64,000 nt of DNA from Membranipora membranacea (lineage: Eukaryota; Bryozoa; Gymnolaemata; Cheilostomatida; Membraniporidae). The stretch's first letter is position 1. Every line of letters starts with the position of its first letter. The position numbers and the translations under genes were made by a program. Below, one piece after another: positions 23,301 to 33,133 of this stretch. The stretch is taken from NCBI GenBank assembly GCA_914767715.1, contig OU612068.1:19530001-19594000 (forward strand), in the 5' to 3' direction. The notes under the pieces were generated by a model, which was not told the origin of the DNA, ran no database searches, and worked only from the letters and a program-made list of their open reading frames with translations.

Positions 23301-26300
23301 TTTCCTCTGTTATTGGTGTCTTTTCTACCGTCGGAGTGTTGAGGAGGTGAATCATCATCGACATCGTCAGACTCACCATCAGAGCTTATGGTAAAGTCTT
23401 CTACTACGGTCCCTACACCAGTATCAAATACTTTAGACTCGCCTTTACCTTCCTGGGTCATCTCTGCTTTATCACGCTCTCAGGCTTCGGGGATTGCAAT
23501 ATCAGGTTTTCTGTTTACCCTCCAGACCTGGCTGGTTTACACCATCCGGTGTTGGTAGAGCTGTAACTTTGACAGTCGGAACTTCTAGTCTCTTGATAAC
23601 CAGCTCATCATCCGACTCGCCAGGCGAAGTCTTCAACTATAATCTCTATTGGCTCTGGCCCACCATTGGTGACGTGGGTGGGTAGTGCTTCCTTGGTGTT
23701 TTCTGGTTCAGCCAGCCAGGCCCGGGATAAACAGATATCGGCCTTTTTGTTTACCCTCCAGACCTGGCTAGTTTTCTCATCTCTACGCCATCCGGTGTTA
23801 TGTGGAGGAGATTTACCTCTCAACAGGTAAGATAGCCGCTGAAATACTCTGTCTGTGAAAAGTAAAAACAATGCTAATGCAAAAATAGAAATAGAAATAT
23901 GTATTTCACATTAGAATTTTTTTAAATAATAATAATATAAAAGCTTATTATTATGTATTTATTGAAGAACAGTGGTCCTTAAGTTGTACATGAGCTAAAC
24001 TATCAACATTCATATAAATATGATAATCGTATTATAAGCCTTAGAGTCACAAAATAGCGAATTAAAAATATGTCGTAGTGCAAGTAATAAAGAAAATAGC
24101 TAATGCTTTAATCATTATGATGTGGCAGATTTAAAGCAGACATTGCCAAGTGTAGAAAAACTGGTGGTGTAGAATATATGTTTTTTTTTTGCATCTAAAT
24201 TACTGTTTTTGAGGGAGTATGGCGCTGTTTCACTTCATTTTTGTTTGATATTGCCGTTGCATTGTCTTCTTTTCCTGAAAATGATATTTGTTCATCACTC
24301 TAGCAATATGCATTATATTGATTTAGTTGCTTCCATACTTTGATAATAAACATTGTACCAGAGAGAGTAGATTTTCTATTGTCTCTGGTTGTCCTATGAA
24401 ACTGAATATTGTGTCAAACATTTTATCTTACCGAGAAGTTGATCTTATGTGCTATATAATCTGTGTCATTTCTAGCATTTGGAGTTGCCTCTGATTGAAG
24501 TTTCCTTCCCTTATTATATGCTGTGAGATTTCACGTCTCTATGGCTTATGCATCAAATGGCTGTCCTTACTCCTTACCATCAAAATCACCATGATTCTTA
24601 AGATCCACCTGATCACAATTGACCTCGCACCGTGCAAGACATCCTCTCAATAAAAAAATGATTCCGGACCTTCATTTTAATTTAACAATACCTCTAAAAG
24701 ACCAATCCTTCTCGGCACAAGCATCATCAAACATTTCAGAAGAGATGTTGCTGGTACAATTCTTCTTTCTTGTCCAATGTGTCCTATTAATGAGGCATCC
24801 AAATTATTATGTTAAATTTTTCTTCTTGGTCTCAACGAGGTTAAACATCTTATCTTATAACAAATTCTCTTCCACACGGATGTAAAATTTGCAGTGTTTC
24901 CTTTCTTCGTCTATATCTGTTGACAACCCTGTTTTACATTATTAGGACTTAATTTTTAAAAATCACTTAATCACTGATCTTTAAATTGTATATTTTGTGT
25001 TTATGATTAACACATGTATTCAGAAACCCATATACAGCGCTTAAAACACATATCCAAAATCTTTTTATCCTAAAATAGAAGAAATGGCTGAATTCCAGCC
25101 CTTACTTCAAATACATGTGGATAGGAAAACCAGCTGAGGGTGTGGTGGTGCCCCTATTTACGTTTTATTTTACTGACATTTACCAGAAAAGCTAGGATTG
25201 AAATAAAACTGAGTAAAACAAATAAACAAATAGCTCTCTTTTACTCATTGATCTCTAATTTGTTATTGATTTTTTTGGGCCATATACTTAATATATTAAG
25301 TGTTGAGGGCTCATTGCGGCTCAACAGAGTTGTCTACACTTCTCACATAAAAACAGATGATAGAATTCATTGTTATCAGGTAACACAGAGGCAGACAATC
25401 TCAAGAAAAAGTAATTTTCACTAACAGGATGCTTATCAGCAATGTTTCATTGACAGAATTATTAACTCACCTATTAAACCTTCAACTGTGCAGGCTGGGT
25501 ATCAGATATCCCCCTAACTTGTCTTGACAAGCTTTGTTGTAGAACTTGTCAAGACAGGCTAGGTATCCCCCATTCACTCATAAACTTCATTTTTATTATC
25601 AATGAATTGATTATTTTATCAATGATTGAATGAACTAAACCTTAGTTCATTGATTTTATTATGCATGCATGGATAGTTGAAAATATTAATACCTACAAAG
25701 GTAGGTAAGTAGGCAATAATAAAAACAAAGACCAAGTACCAAAGCACCAAGTCCAAAGGCTCATTTGTATAATTATATAACACAATTAAAACTAGCTATG
25801 TCAAATTAGGAGATGTGGAAGAGGGTATCAGGTGGGAAGGTTTGTGCCATGGACCTGCATTCCTGCAAGTCTGTCATCCAAGTAACACCCAAAACCTAAA
25901 CTGGAGAATTTATTCAACCATTCATCTCACACCAATGAACTAAACCTTTAGTTCATTGCTCACACAACTTAATCGCCAGATTCACCCAATACAAAATAAA
26001 GAGTCTGTTATCCATTCCCCTTAAGTTTTGTGGCATTTATTCCTGCGGTATTTCTTGTATTATATAAAGCCTATGAAAGCAGCTAATCCATGCTCCTGAT
26101 TGCTTATGTTGATTGCTGTAGGGTCTGTCGAAGGAAGTCTAACAGCCAGGAACACACAGGGTGATATGGATATACATTTAACTAATCATACTAAGGTAGA
26201 AGTAACAGCACAGTCTGGTCATGTCAACATCACTGTACCGGAGACAGTGTCTAGTCAGGTGGAGATAATCACTGAGGATTTCGGTGTGGATGACTCACTG

Positions 26301-26734
26301 ATATTAGATATACAATCTAGAGATATGAAAGCTACATCTATTGAAGGTTGGTTATCCTAAGTGACTTTATCCATTAGAGGTTCACCAAACACTGTCTTGA
26401 GAAACAAACCTCGGTTTTGGAAAATCATTAAAAAATATTTCTCAATGATGAGGTGATTTCACAGGCCATAAGGTTTGAACTGCCACCTGAAAGATCCATC
26501 TTCGGAGCAAATATCACGGCTGACAATATGGCTGCTGTAAGTATCATAGGGCTAGCTGGTGATTTGAAGAGAAAGTGTCCCAATGCTACAGATACTCACA
26601 TTGCTGCTAAGATAGATTGGCTTGAGAAAGTAGATAGTGCAATGATGCATCACTCATAATCTTTATTTAGACAATCTGTTTCTTATAATGTGAAACTTTA
26701 AAACATTATTTCTTTTTCTCGTGCAGCCACCCTG

Positions 26735-26768
<34 letters not shown>

Positions 26769-27381
26769 TTTATTATGGCCGATCAAAGTCAATGACAAAA
26801 AAAGACCACATAAATAAATAAATAAAAACAAAGCAGTCAGGTGTATTTATGAAAAATGTCGTTGTCTATTAAATATCATTGTCTATAAAATGAAGTTCAT
26901 AATAATAATAATGCTGTCCTATTTATAGAAGGGTGGTCTCGGGCTTCCAAAAATATTTTGCATGGATGATTAAACTTTGCAATAAAGCGAAAACAAAAAA
27001 TATCATGATGTATTTTTAGCCCTCCGAGCTTTAGTAAAGAAAGTCTCTCTTCATACTCTTCCTCATATGGAATCATAATTCTTGTGCAGAGCTTTTGAAG
27101 TCTCTCCAGTTTATCCTTATCAATTTGGGAGGTGTTCAGTTCAGATCAGTGAATGAGATCTCACACCAGCTCTTCTTAGGTTAATAAATAACATGTGTTC
27201 CATGCATCTTCTGTTTTATGATGAGCATGACAATTATTGATCTCTGTTTCAAGGTACCATAGGAGAAAGACACCACTCTGAGATCGGCCGCTCACTAAAG
27301 GTCAAGGCATCATCTGTGAATCTCGGCATTATGGACTGGATCACGGCGCAGAAGTTTTCCTTCTCATCTGATCTGAACTGA
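20007..27381 (+). CDS. FAM185A: FAM185A homologue, six coding exons
   Basis: Exons 20007-20367, 20570-20679, 21100-21189, 21428-21608, 26122-26346 and 27254-27381 join in phase (1095 nt, 364 residues). FAM185A is an uncharacterised metazoan protein with a DUF4097-like putative adhesin fold of repeated short beta strands. The strand-turn pattern here (SASCGNIHINSLYAVNSTVR, CHHGDININNCHGEADIQIT, ARNTQGDMDIHL) fits it, and the last exon aligns in pattern with the C-terminus of the human protein, from memory. Human FAM185A is about 390 residues. The N-terminus (MTMLVARIIDRIPG, then LRKFS) is basic and could be a mitochondrial presequence; that is inference. The ATG at 20007 has an in-frame TAA at 19980, just inside a 3' splice site (TTTGCAG, ending 19978), so an upstream UTR exon exists. 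The last two exons recur twice more downstream. Confidence 0.83.
20570..20679 (+). CDS. FAM185A: FAM185A coding exon 2
   Basis: It encodes residues 121-157 (EGSGNTSTQISKLECDMLNV). The acceptor is GGTTTTAG and the donor GTGAGT; phases 1 in, 0 out. Confidence 0.82.
21100..21189 (+). CDS. FAM185A: FAM185A coding exon 3
   Basis: It encodes 30 residues (DTDITGKDANLVFIKPFVGN). Phase 0 on both sides; acceptor GATTGTAG, donor GTAAGT. Confidence 0.82.
21428..21608 (+). CDS. FAM185A: FAM185A coding exon 4
   Basis: It encodes the central strand-turn repeats (ADKLQGQEFSLSASCGNIHI onward). The acceptor is AATTTTAG and the donor GTGAGT; phases 0 in, 1 out. This is the last exon present once only; everything downstream is in the repeated unit. 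Confidence 0.85.
21700..21802 (+). repeat. 3' end of a LINE/SINE-type element
   Basis: The sequence ends AAGCGGTATATAAATGAAC followed by a short ATT-rich microsatellite tail. A GCGCTATATAAATG-like word with an ATT tail is a known type of shared LINE/SINE 3' end in marine animals. The 5' limit is unclear. Confidence 0.45.
22130..23150 (+). pseudogene. Degenerate old copy of the Met-Gly-Cys gene, 5' region and last exon
   Basis: From about 22130 the sequence parallels the upstream flank and exon 1 of the young copies (for example 27820-28160): an ATAATCAAAATTGT-like word, TTTGCCAGC, and a GGTAAGCGATAT donor at about 22456. The exon 1 start codon is lost. At 23086-23115 a TTTGCAG acceptor precedes GAGTGCTTGGTC, matching the last exon of the young copies. 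Exons 3 to 6 are not recognisable. It sits inside FAM185A intron 4. Confidence 0.6.
23206..23852 (-). pseudogene. Inverted, internally duplicated exon 2 of the Met-Gly-Cys gene
   Basis: On the minus strand a TTTCACAG acceptor at 23853 is followed by DRVFQRLSYLLRGK, then HNTGWRRDEKTSQVWRVNKK and ADICLSRAW, clearly exon 2 of the gene at 28455-28795. A short deletion in the DFTISSDGES stretch shifts the frame. A second partial round (GLEGKQK, then EDFTISSDGESDD) follows with stops, so exon 2 material was tandemly duplicated within this inverted piece. It ends in a TAATAGTAA-type microsatellite. Confidence 0.78.
23218..23290. repeat. AAT/AGT-rich microsatellite
   Basis: Imperfect repeats of AATAGTAAG and AATAGTAAC. 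On the minus strand they read as a Leu/Ile-rich open frame, which is an artefact. Confidence 0.8.
24190..24700 (+). pseudogene. Old copy of the Met-Gly-Cys gene 3' flank
   Basis: The sequence parallels 32080-32460: TTTTCCTGAAAATGAT, then a CTTTGATAATAAACATTGTAC polyadenylation block (AATAAA at 24345), then a TCTATTGTCTCTG block. Divergence from the young copies is far greater than they show among themselves. Confidence 0.62.
25520..25556. repeat. Short hairpin, CTTGTCAAGACA stem
   Basis: TGTCTTGACAAG and CTTGTCAAGACA are perfect 12-bp arms with a 13-base loop. The following AAGACAGGC word recurs beside the poly-C hairpin at 30893-30932. Confidence 0.75.
25629..25651. repeat. Short hairpin, AATGAACTAA stem
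   Basis: 10-bp perfect arms with a 3-base loop. The same stem recurs at 25933-25958. Confidence 0.75.
25933..25958. repeat. Short hairpin, CAATGAACTAAA stem
   Basis: 12-bp perfect arms with a 2-base loop. It shares its stem with the hairpin 300 bases upstream. Confidence 0.75.
26122..26346 (+). CDS. FAM185A: FAM185A coding exon 5, unit 1
   Basis: It encodes SVEGSLTARNTQGDMDIHLT onward, two strand-turn repeats. The acceptor is GCTGTAG. The donor GTTGGT is weak but gives the phase 1 needed to reach exon 6. Confidence 0.83.
26465..26659 (+). other. Conserved open frame between FAM185A exons 5 and 6, unit 1
   Basis: A frame encoding AIRFELPPERSIFGANITAD, then NMAAVSIIGLAGDLKRKC and more, is preceded by TTTCACAG and has an internal GTAAGT donor at 26537. 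It is open in all three units (also 34171-34365 and 42045-42239) with a few substitutions. Spliced into FAM185A in phase 1 it would hit TGA after four codons, so it is not a coding cassette of that gene. It is not recognised. Confidence 0.35.
26736..26767. repeat. TA microsatellite
   Basis: A TA dinucleotide run of variable length between units: long here, very short at 34441, intermediate at 42316. Confidence 0.9.
27254..27381 (+). CDS. FAM185A: FAM185A terminal coding exon 6, unit 1
   Basis: It encodes TIGERHHSEIGRSLKVKASS and ends KFSFSSDLN with TGA. The acceptor is GTTTCAAG, phase 1. A polyadenylation signal follows at 27754. Confidence 0.84.
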
Positions 27382-27753
27382 GTTATCGAGTTGTTATGCC
27401 GATGTTAGAAATGGTACCAGGTAGTTAAAAGTCAATTAAAGTCTTGATTGGAGAAGATCCCCTCTAGCCGTATTGTGACTATTATACAAATGAACGGTCT
27501 GATCTATTAGCCAACAATACAATATTTTTTGCCACTAATTTATTTAGTTTGACTTGAAATCCATATCGGTAAAATATATTTTGAAACTCTCGTTTTCTTA
27601 TCGTCAATTGACAATAAGATTTGGAGTTCCTCATGTCAGGGGGTGGTAACTACTCTCAATGGCTAAACCCTCTAGGAAACATATTATCTTGAGTTCTTGA
27701 AGATATCATTATATCCTCAAGCTTTAGGCTTGATGCTGTTAAATTTACATCCA

Positions 27754-27759
27754 AATAAA
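27754..27759 (+). terminator. Polyadenylation signal, FAM185A unit 1
   Basis: AATAAA about 370 bases after the stop codon. The same signal is at 35608 in unit 2 and 43324 in unit 3. Confidence 0.55.
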
Positions 27760-28070
27760 GTATCAAAAGAAAAAGAGATAAACAATATTTTTATTGCACC
27801 AGTTTGAGACGGTCTAGCTTGTCTTCAAGTTGTGTCCACATTGTGATTGGCATTAAAGTGCACTGAGCTTCTACATGATGTTACGACATAGTACTGTATG
27901 AAATTTCAACATAATCAAAATTGTTGCATGAGGAATTTCAGATATCTTTGCCAGCAATTCATTCACACAAATCTTGCAATTGCTGCGAAACCTGAGTGAT
28001 AATTACCGTTCTTAAATTCTTAAATCAATTCTTTACAAATTCGACATTAATATTTTACTTTTAACTAATA

Positions 28071-31000
28071 ATGGGTTGCCAGAACAGCAGAGTTGCGCCA
28101 TCCGGTGTGCCTCAGAAAAAGAAGGAGAGACCTATCGGTAAGCGATATTACCTCACTTTATCTTGCTTATGTCACAGCTAGCTTTATAAAGAGTATGTTC
28201 TACCAAATTTCCTCCCAGTCCACCGTATATTAAGAATACTGCGAAGCGAAAGTACAAGTTCTCTAATCTATGTTTCAATCAATCAGCTTGGTATATCTGT
28301 TTTCGAATTTCAACTCAATAAATTAGGCAATTGTATGGTTAGGTGATGTAACTTATTAGTGGTTGGTCGAGAATTTCTCTTGAGCCTTTTGTAAATTTGA
28401 ATATTAAAATTCTTTTGATTCTTCACTTCGGAATATTATGATTTCTATTCACAGACAGAGTCTTTCAGAGGCTATCATCTTACTTGTCGATAGGTAAATC
28501 TCCACATAACACCGGATGGCGTAGCGATGAGAAAACGAGCCAGGTCTGGAAGGTAAACAGAAAGGCCGATATCTGTTTACCCCAGGCCTGGCAGGCAGAG
28601 GACACACCACCTGTCCACACAACCAAGGAAGGTAAGGTTGAGACAGTACAGGCTGAAATAACGACAACAGTCCAGGACTTCACCATCAGCTCCGATGGGG
28701 AGTCGGACAATGAACTCATTGTCGAGAGACTGAAGGCCCCGACTCCCGCCATCAAAGCCGCAGCTCTACCATCACAAACACCTCTGCCAAATAATGTGAG
28801 TCAAGTCAACATCACAAAGATTAAACTAGCATCTATGGTTTTTGTCTTACATTTTGACCTTTGTTGACAATGCGCAGTACTGATATATGGAGATATTTTT
28901 TCTAGATCTCACCTAAGAGATGTGAACAAAAATGAGAATAGACATCGTCATATAAATAAAGGTTACACCAAGGTAACTGGCCTGAAATAGTGGTCAGGCT
29001 TCTATTCTTTGTTGCACTTGTAAGACCATAGGTATTCAACGCTGTCTTCAGCTTACCAATACCAACCCCTGGCGCATGGATTCTGATTGTCTGCGAAATA
29101 AATACATCCTCTATTCATTCACAATTTATTTTATCGTCATCAGGTTTTCAGTTTAAAGCGAAATATTTAATATCTAAATAACTTTCAGGTTATATTTGGA
29201 TTCCTCAAGTTACGGGATGCTCACTCAGGAGAACATGCCAATGACGTACCAAAACCTGCTTCCCAGACTGCCCTTCAGGATGTCACAAAGATTAGGAGAA
29301 GAAGACCTAGACAAGGCCATTCTCAGCCATCTTATACTAGAGCAGCATATCGAACAGCTAGATACAAGATAACGATAAATAGAAAACAACCTATGACAGG
29401 CATAGCCCTAACAGATTCCAAGTAAGACTGTAGATATGGTATTATATGCTGTCATGTTTTGTCATATCGAGCCAGTCATTGTCATCGTCAAACCCCTGCC
29501 GCAACAGCAAGATAGCTCTCATGAAGCTCACTTTGAATGCTTGATGATTGTCTTATTTGTATATTTACACCATAGACTTGAAAAAAATTACTTAATCAAT
29601 GGATGTTTTTGTCACTTTAAAGTATGATGTTCTTTTGCAGGACAAGAACCCCAACAAAAGTGGATGGACCATTGATCACACGTGAACAGATGACATACCA
29701 TAAGGCTGCCTGGAGTCTCACACCCATCTCATTACAAGGTCCTGAACCTAAACCGCTCCCTCCTCGAGTTCCTCTGCGTCAATCATCCAAACTTCCACCT
29801 ATTAGAATCAGTAAACCACTACCGCCTGTCAATCTATACAGGAAGATACCTGCACCTGTTGGCATCGCAACTGTAGCCTCTAGCTGTGGTTCTGGTGAGT
29901 GTATCAATTTCTCTGGGATGATGTAACCATTCGAGTGTAGAGCTATTTCTCAGTTTCAAGGCTGCATCATATTTTTATCTTGATTCGTGATATCACTAGT
30001 TCAGCTACCTTTCATTCCTTGAAGATACATGTCTCCCACCGAATGCCTTTCATACTAAATTCCTTTCTACTAAATTCCTTGTTAAGTACCTTCCAACTAA
30101 ACTCATTGTTACAATCCTTGTTGAACTCCTTGCTAAGCTTTTTCCTTCTAGAATTCCTTTCTGCACTTAAAATTCCATTTCATACTAAAAGTAAGACAGA
30201 TCCCTGATGTTTGCTGCTGAGTGTGTTCAAATAACACACTTTCTGATCATTTATACTTACAGGCCCAAGCCACAGCGAACCAAAGAAAATAAGTGAGCTT
30301 ACTACACTCTATGAGGTAACCCAGACTCTGGGTTCTACTGTACGTTACCCTGCTGTACATCCAAAGGTTTATCCCGGACAGGCTGATGTTCATACAACTG
30401 AGACTAGTCAAACCTACCCTATAATTCAGTCACGGGTAAGCTATCTGGTAGACTTCCTTGCTAGCTTACAGGCACACTGATGTTGGGATATACTATTGCA
30501 TGTATTTCTTTGATCGAGAGACAGTGAATTAATTCACTTAGCATGAGTACCATTGCAAGGAATATCGTTTAAAAAACCCAAGACCAATTTCTTCAATGGG
30601 AATTGGGTTCAAGATCGGTACTCATCATAAATTGACTCTAACGATCAGAGATACACATTATAATAGTGTACTCTCGATGTCAGTGTGGCTTACAGCAGGG
30701 AGTTTGAGACTTAATCCCAAACTCCCTGCTTACAGCATCTATCCTACTGGTATGAGGAGTGGTCAAAGCTTGTTGAACACAACTCCGTTTGTCTATACAA
30801 ATTGATTAGTGTGATAAAGAAGTTATCTACCCGATCGCAAGAGAAGACAATATTTAATATCGGCTGCTTGACATCGAGCAGTGCAAGAGTTGACAAGCTT
30901 TGCCCCCCCCCCCCCCACCGAACAAAGCTTGTTAAGACAGGCAAGTCCAATATTTGAATTCAATTTACCCACAGTCAGTGTATGTTCAACTGCTGACTTA

Positions 31001-31348
31001 TCTTTCAGCGAGCTCTAGAGTGTCTAGCTCAGGGTGTGTATGCTAACAAGTTACCTTTTTTATCACATAGTTTTTTGTTCTCGGTTCGCTCCGATTTTTC
31101 ATCCTGTTTCCATTCGGTTATGTGTTCAGGTAGTTTCATCGATAAACTGAACAAACTTCATGGGTTTCATTACATATTTATGTATTTAAGGTTCAGCACA
31201 GACAGAAACCAATTGTTATCATGACATGTCTCTGTCTTTGTCAGGAGTCGAGAAGGAACTAAAGGAGCTTAACTTTTTCAATGCCTCAGTCAGCCCTATG
31301 GCTGTGTACTGTAGGATGGAAAAGATAACAAAAAGCCAGCTAGTATGA
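28071..31348 (+). CDS. Unrecognised Met-Gly-Cys protein, copy 1 (unit 1)
   Basis: Exons 28071-28137, 28455-28795, 29189-29421, 29641-29894, 30263-30435, 31009-31033 and 31245-31348 join in phase to a 398-residue protein. The start MGCQNSRVAPSGVPQKKKER fits N-myristoylation at Gly2 with palmitoylation at Cys3 and a basic patch, so membrane anchoring is likely (inference). Exon 2 has DRVFQRL, an acidic TISSDGESDNE patch and Trp residues; exon 3 an Arg cluster (RRRRPRQ); exon 4 proline-rich PKPLPPRVPLRQSSKLPPIR, possible SH3 ligands. No domain is recognised. An in-frame TAA precedes the ATG. Exon 7 is 163 nt to its GTACGG donor, one base short of the length that would join the last exon (31702) in frame, so translation ends at TGA 31346-31348. 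AATAAA lies at 32213. Confidence 0.72.
30694..30730. repeat. Short hairpin, CAGGGAG-type stem, unit 1
   Basis: AGCAGGGAGTTTG and CAAACTCCCTGCT are 13-bp arms with an 11-base loop. Present in all units; unit 3 has one arm mismatch (ACACCCTG). Confidence 0.75.
30893..30932. repeat. Poly-C-loop hairpin, unit 1
   Basis: ACAAGCTTTG and CAAAGCTTGT arms enclose a run of 14 C plus a few bases. The C run varies in length between units (38773 and 46480 regions). Confidence 0.75.
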
Positions 31349-31701
31349 GAAGTATTGAAGGTTGTTCTACAGAGTGCTACGGAGATAATATTCAGGACAA
31401 AATGAAGGTACGGTTGAGACAAAGAATATACCATTATAACATTATGTCGTGGTGTGGCTGAAAGAAACTCTCATCTCTTACACAGTTAACTTTAGTATAA
31501 GGAGTTTAGATATAAAATATAATCATGAAAGATTTGTGAATCACCATGTGACATTGGTCACTGCTGTTCTTTGACAGCTAGTGTTTTTGTGCGCAAATTA
31601 AAAGGGACAAAACCTATTTTAAGGTGGCGTAAATCAGTGGTCTAGATTTCGACTGCTTGAAGTCAGCTTACATAATGTCATGCAATACTTTATTTTAACA
31701 G

Positions 31702-31902
31702 AAGTATGCAGTCAGGTCCAGTGCTTGGTCACCGAATGTTTGGTCAGGTGGAAGCTTTGGTGGTGGTGGTGACAAAAAACTAAAGCTGGAATACAGATTC
31801 AACATCAACAAAGAACATAATTACACCTTGTCAACAACAACAAGCCCTAGCCAAACCACACTACATAACCAGCCCCCTCCCCTGTCTCCTCTTCTCCAAT
31901 GA
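31702..31902 (+). CDS. Last exon of the Met-Gly-Cys gene, unit 1 (frame uncertain)
   Basis: After a TTTTAACAG acceptor, phase 0 reads KYAVRSSAWSPNVWSGGSFG and a Gly run. In units 2 and 3 a TAA follows within six codons of the Gly run. Here one extra A extends the frame by about 40 codons to a TGA near 31902. In unit 1 it is not reached in frame because of the exon 7 break. Confidence 0.5.
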   Translation, partial: KYAVRSSAWSPNVWSGGSFGGGGDKKLKLEYRFNINKEHNYTLSTTTSPSQTTLHNQPPPLSPLLQ

Positions 31903-32212
31903 ACTATATTATAATAATGCCATGGCACAAAAATGCATGGAGTAGCAAAGGCTTTGGACTGCAGACTTGTTTGTCCATAGCATTTAATATAAGTCTCGAT
32001 GAAAACTTTCTTTTGTATTCTCTGCTAGTTTTATGAAGAGCATACAACACAGGATGTATGTGTTTTGGTGTTTTGTGAGTTGCATTTAACTGTTTTTGTC
32101 TCTTCTTGACTGTATGACATTGTCACTGTTGGTTTCTTTTCCTGGAAATGATTTTTTCCTGAGCTCTATCAGTCTATTTATTTCATTGATTTCATAACTT
32201 GTCTACTTTGAT

Positions 32213-32218
32213 AATAAA
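32213..32218 (+). terminator. Polyadenylation signal, Met-Gly-Cys gene, unit 1
   Basis: AATAAA followed by a TG-rich stretch. The equivalents are at 40087, 47792 and, in the old copy, 24345. Conservation even in the old copy supports function. Confidence 0.6.
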
Positions 32219-32948
32219 CATTGTACAAGAGACGCTAGGTTATCTATTGTCTCTGAATGTACTACAAAACTGTAAAAATGTCAAATGTCAAACATTCTTA
32301 TCGCTCTAAGGCTCTATATCTCATTTTTATATCCTAAGCGGCATCGTTCTGGGATAGGTGGTGGTCCTGCAGGGCACTAATCTCGATTTGTCTCAATGCT
32401 AGAACTTGAGTTACCTTCCCTTTGATGCCGTGATGTTTTGGGATTTGCATCTCATGGCAGGCCTAACCCCTTGCAGCATTGAGTAATATAATTCATATCA
32501 GCTTATACCACACCATGGAGGATATCCTCACCATGAAATATGATTCCAAGTATAAATTTTGATTGAGGTTTGCCTGCACTTGGAGGCGGAGTGATCAAAC
32601 CCATTCGCGGTATGGGTAATAGTGGCAAACTTCCGCAAACATTTTCAATGTGACCACCTGATGATTGTTATAGGTTTGTAGTTTTTTTATCTTTGAGTCT
32701 TATTTGTGGATGCAATAAGAAATTTGACAGAACATTTGAAAGAGTAGCGTCAGTTTTATTTAACAGTGTATCCATTATTATAAAAAAACATGTGTAGTCA
32801 TCAGAATTGATATAATATAGAGTTATGAATGCTACATCTATTAAATATTGCCGTTTATCCTATGTGGCTTAATCTGCTGGTAAGCGGTCTAAATTCAGAA
32901 AAGTCAAGGCAAATCTTTATTTGTAACAGGGCTTAAAAAGCTTCACAT

Positions 32949-33067
32949 TGTAAGGTTAGCATATATATAGTTATGCACATAGCATGCCCACAAGAGTGAG
33001 TACATATATAAAACCACGCACCTTCGAGTCCTAGATATAAGAGAGCTCCTATTAGTATAGTATTTCC
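32949..33067 (-). mobile_element. LTR relic at the end of unit 1
   Basis: It begins at the same base context (CTTCACAT then TG) as the left LTR of the element at 48526 and matches it up to TAGTATTTCC. Then the sequence jumps to an internal-like GGGCGGTTGATTTC stretch, so the element body was deleted. Confidence 0.75.
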
Positions 33068-33133
33068 ATGGGCGGTTGATTTCTTTCGCTTAAGAGGGAC
33101 TGCACATGTGCGATTGTTTACAGCTTAGCGAGA

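Larger units (their letters stand above)
24701..26029 (+). other. FAM185A intron 4, unique part before unit 1
   Basis: No coding exon was recognised. It holds a hairpin with 12-bp arms at 25520-25556 and two hairpins with a shared stem at 25629-25651 and 25933-25958. Confidence 0.5.

Noticed and set aside
23098-23379. Leu-rich minus-strand frame resembling a membrane protein
   Set aside because: The Leu/Ile run is translation of an AAT/AGT microsatellite.
26465-26536. Coding cassette exon of FAM185A
   Set aside because: In the required phase it reaches TGA after four codons, so it cannot extend the protein.
28449-28755. Minus-strand open frames (72 and 91 codons) repeated in each unit
   Set aside because: They are the reverse complement of exon 2 of the plus-strand gene, which has proper splice sites and phases.
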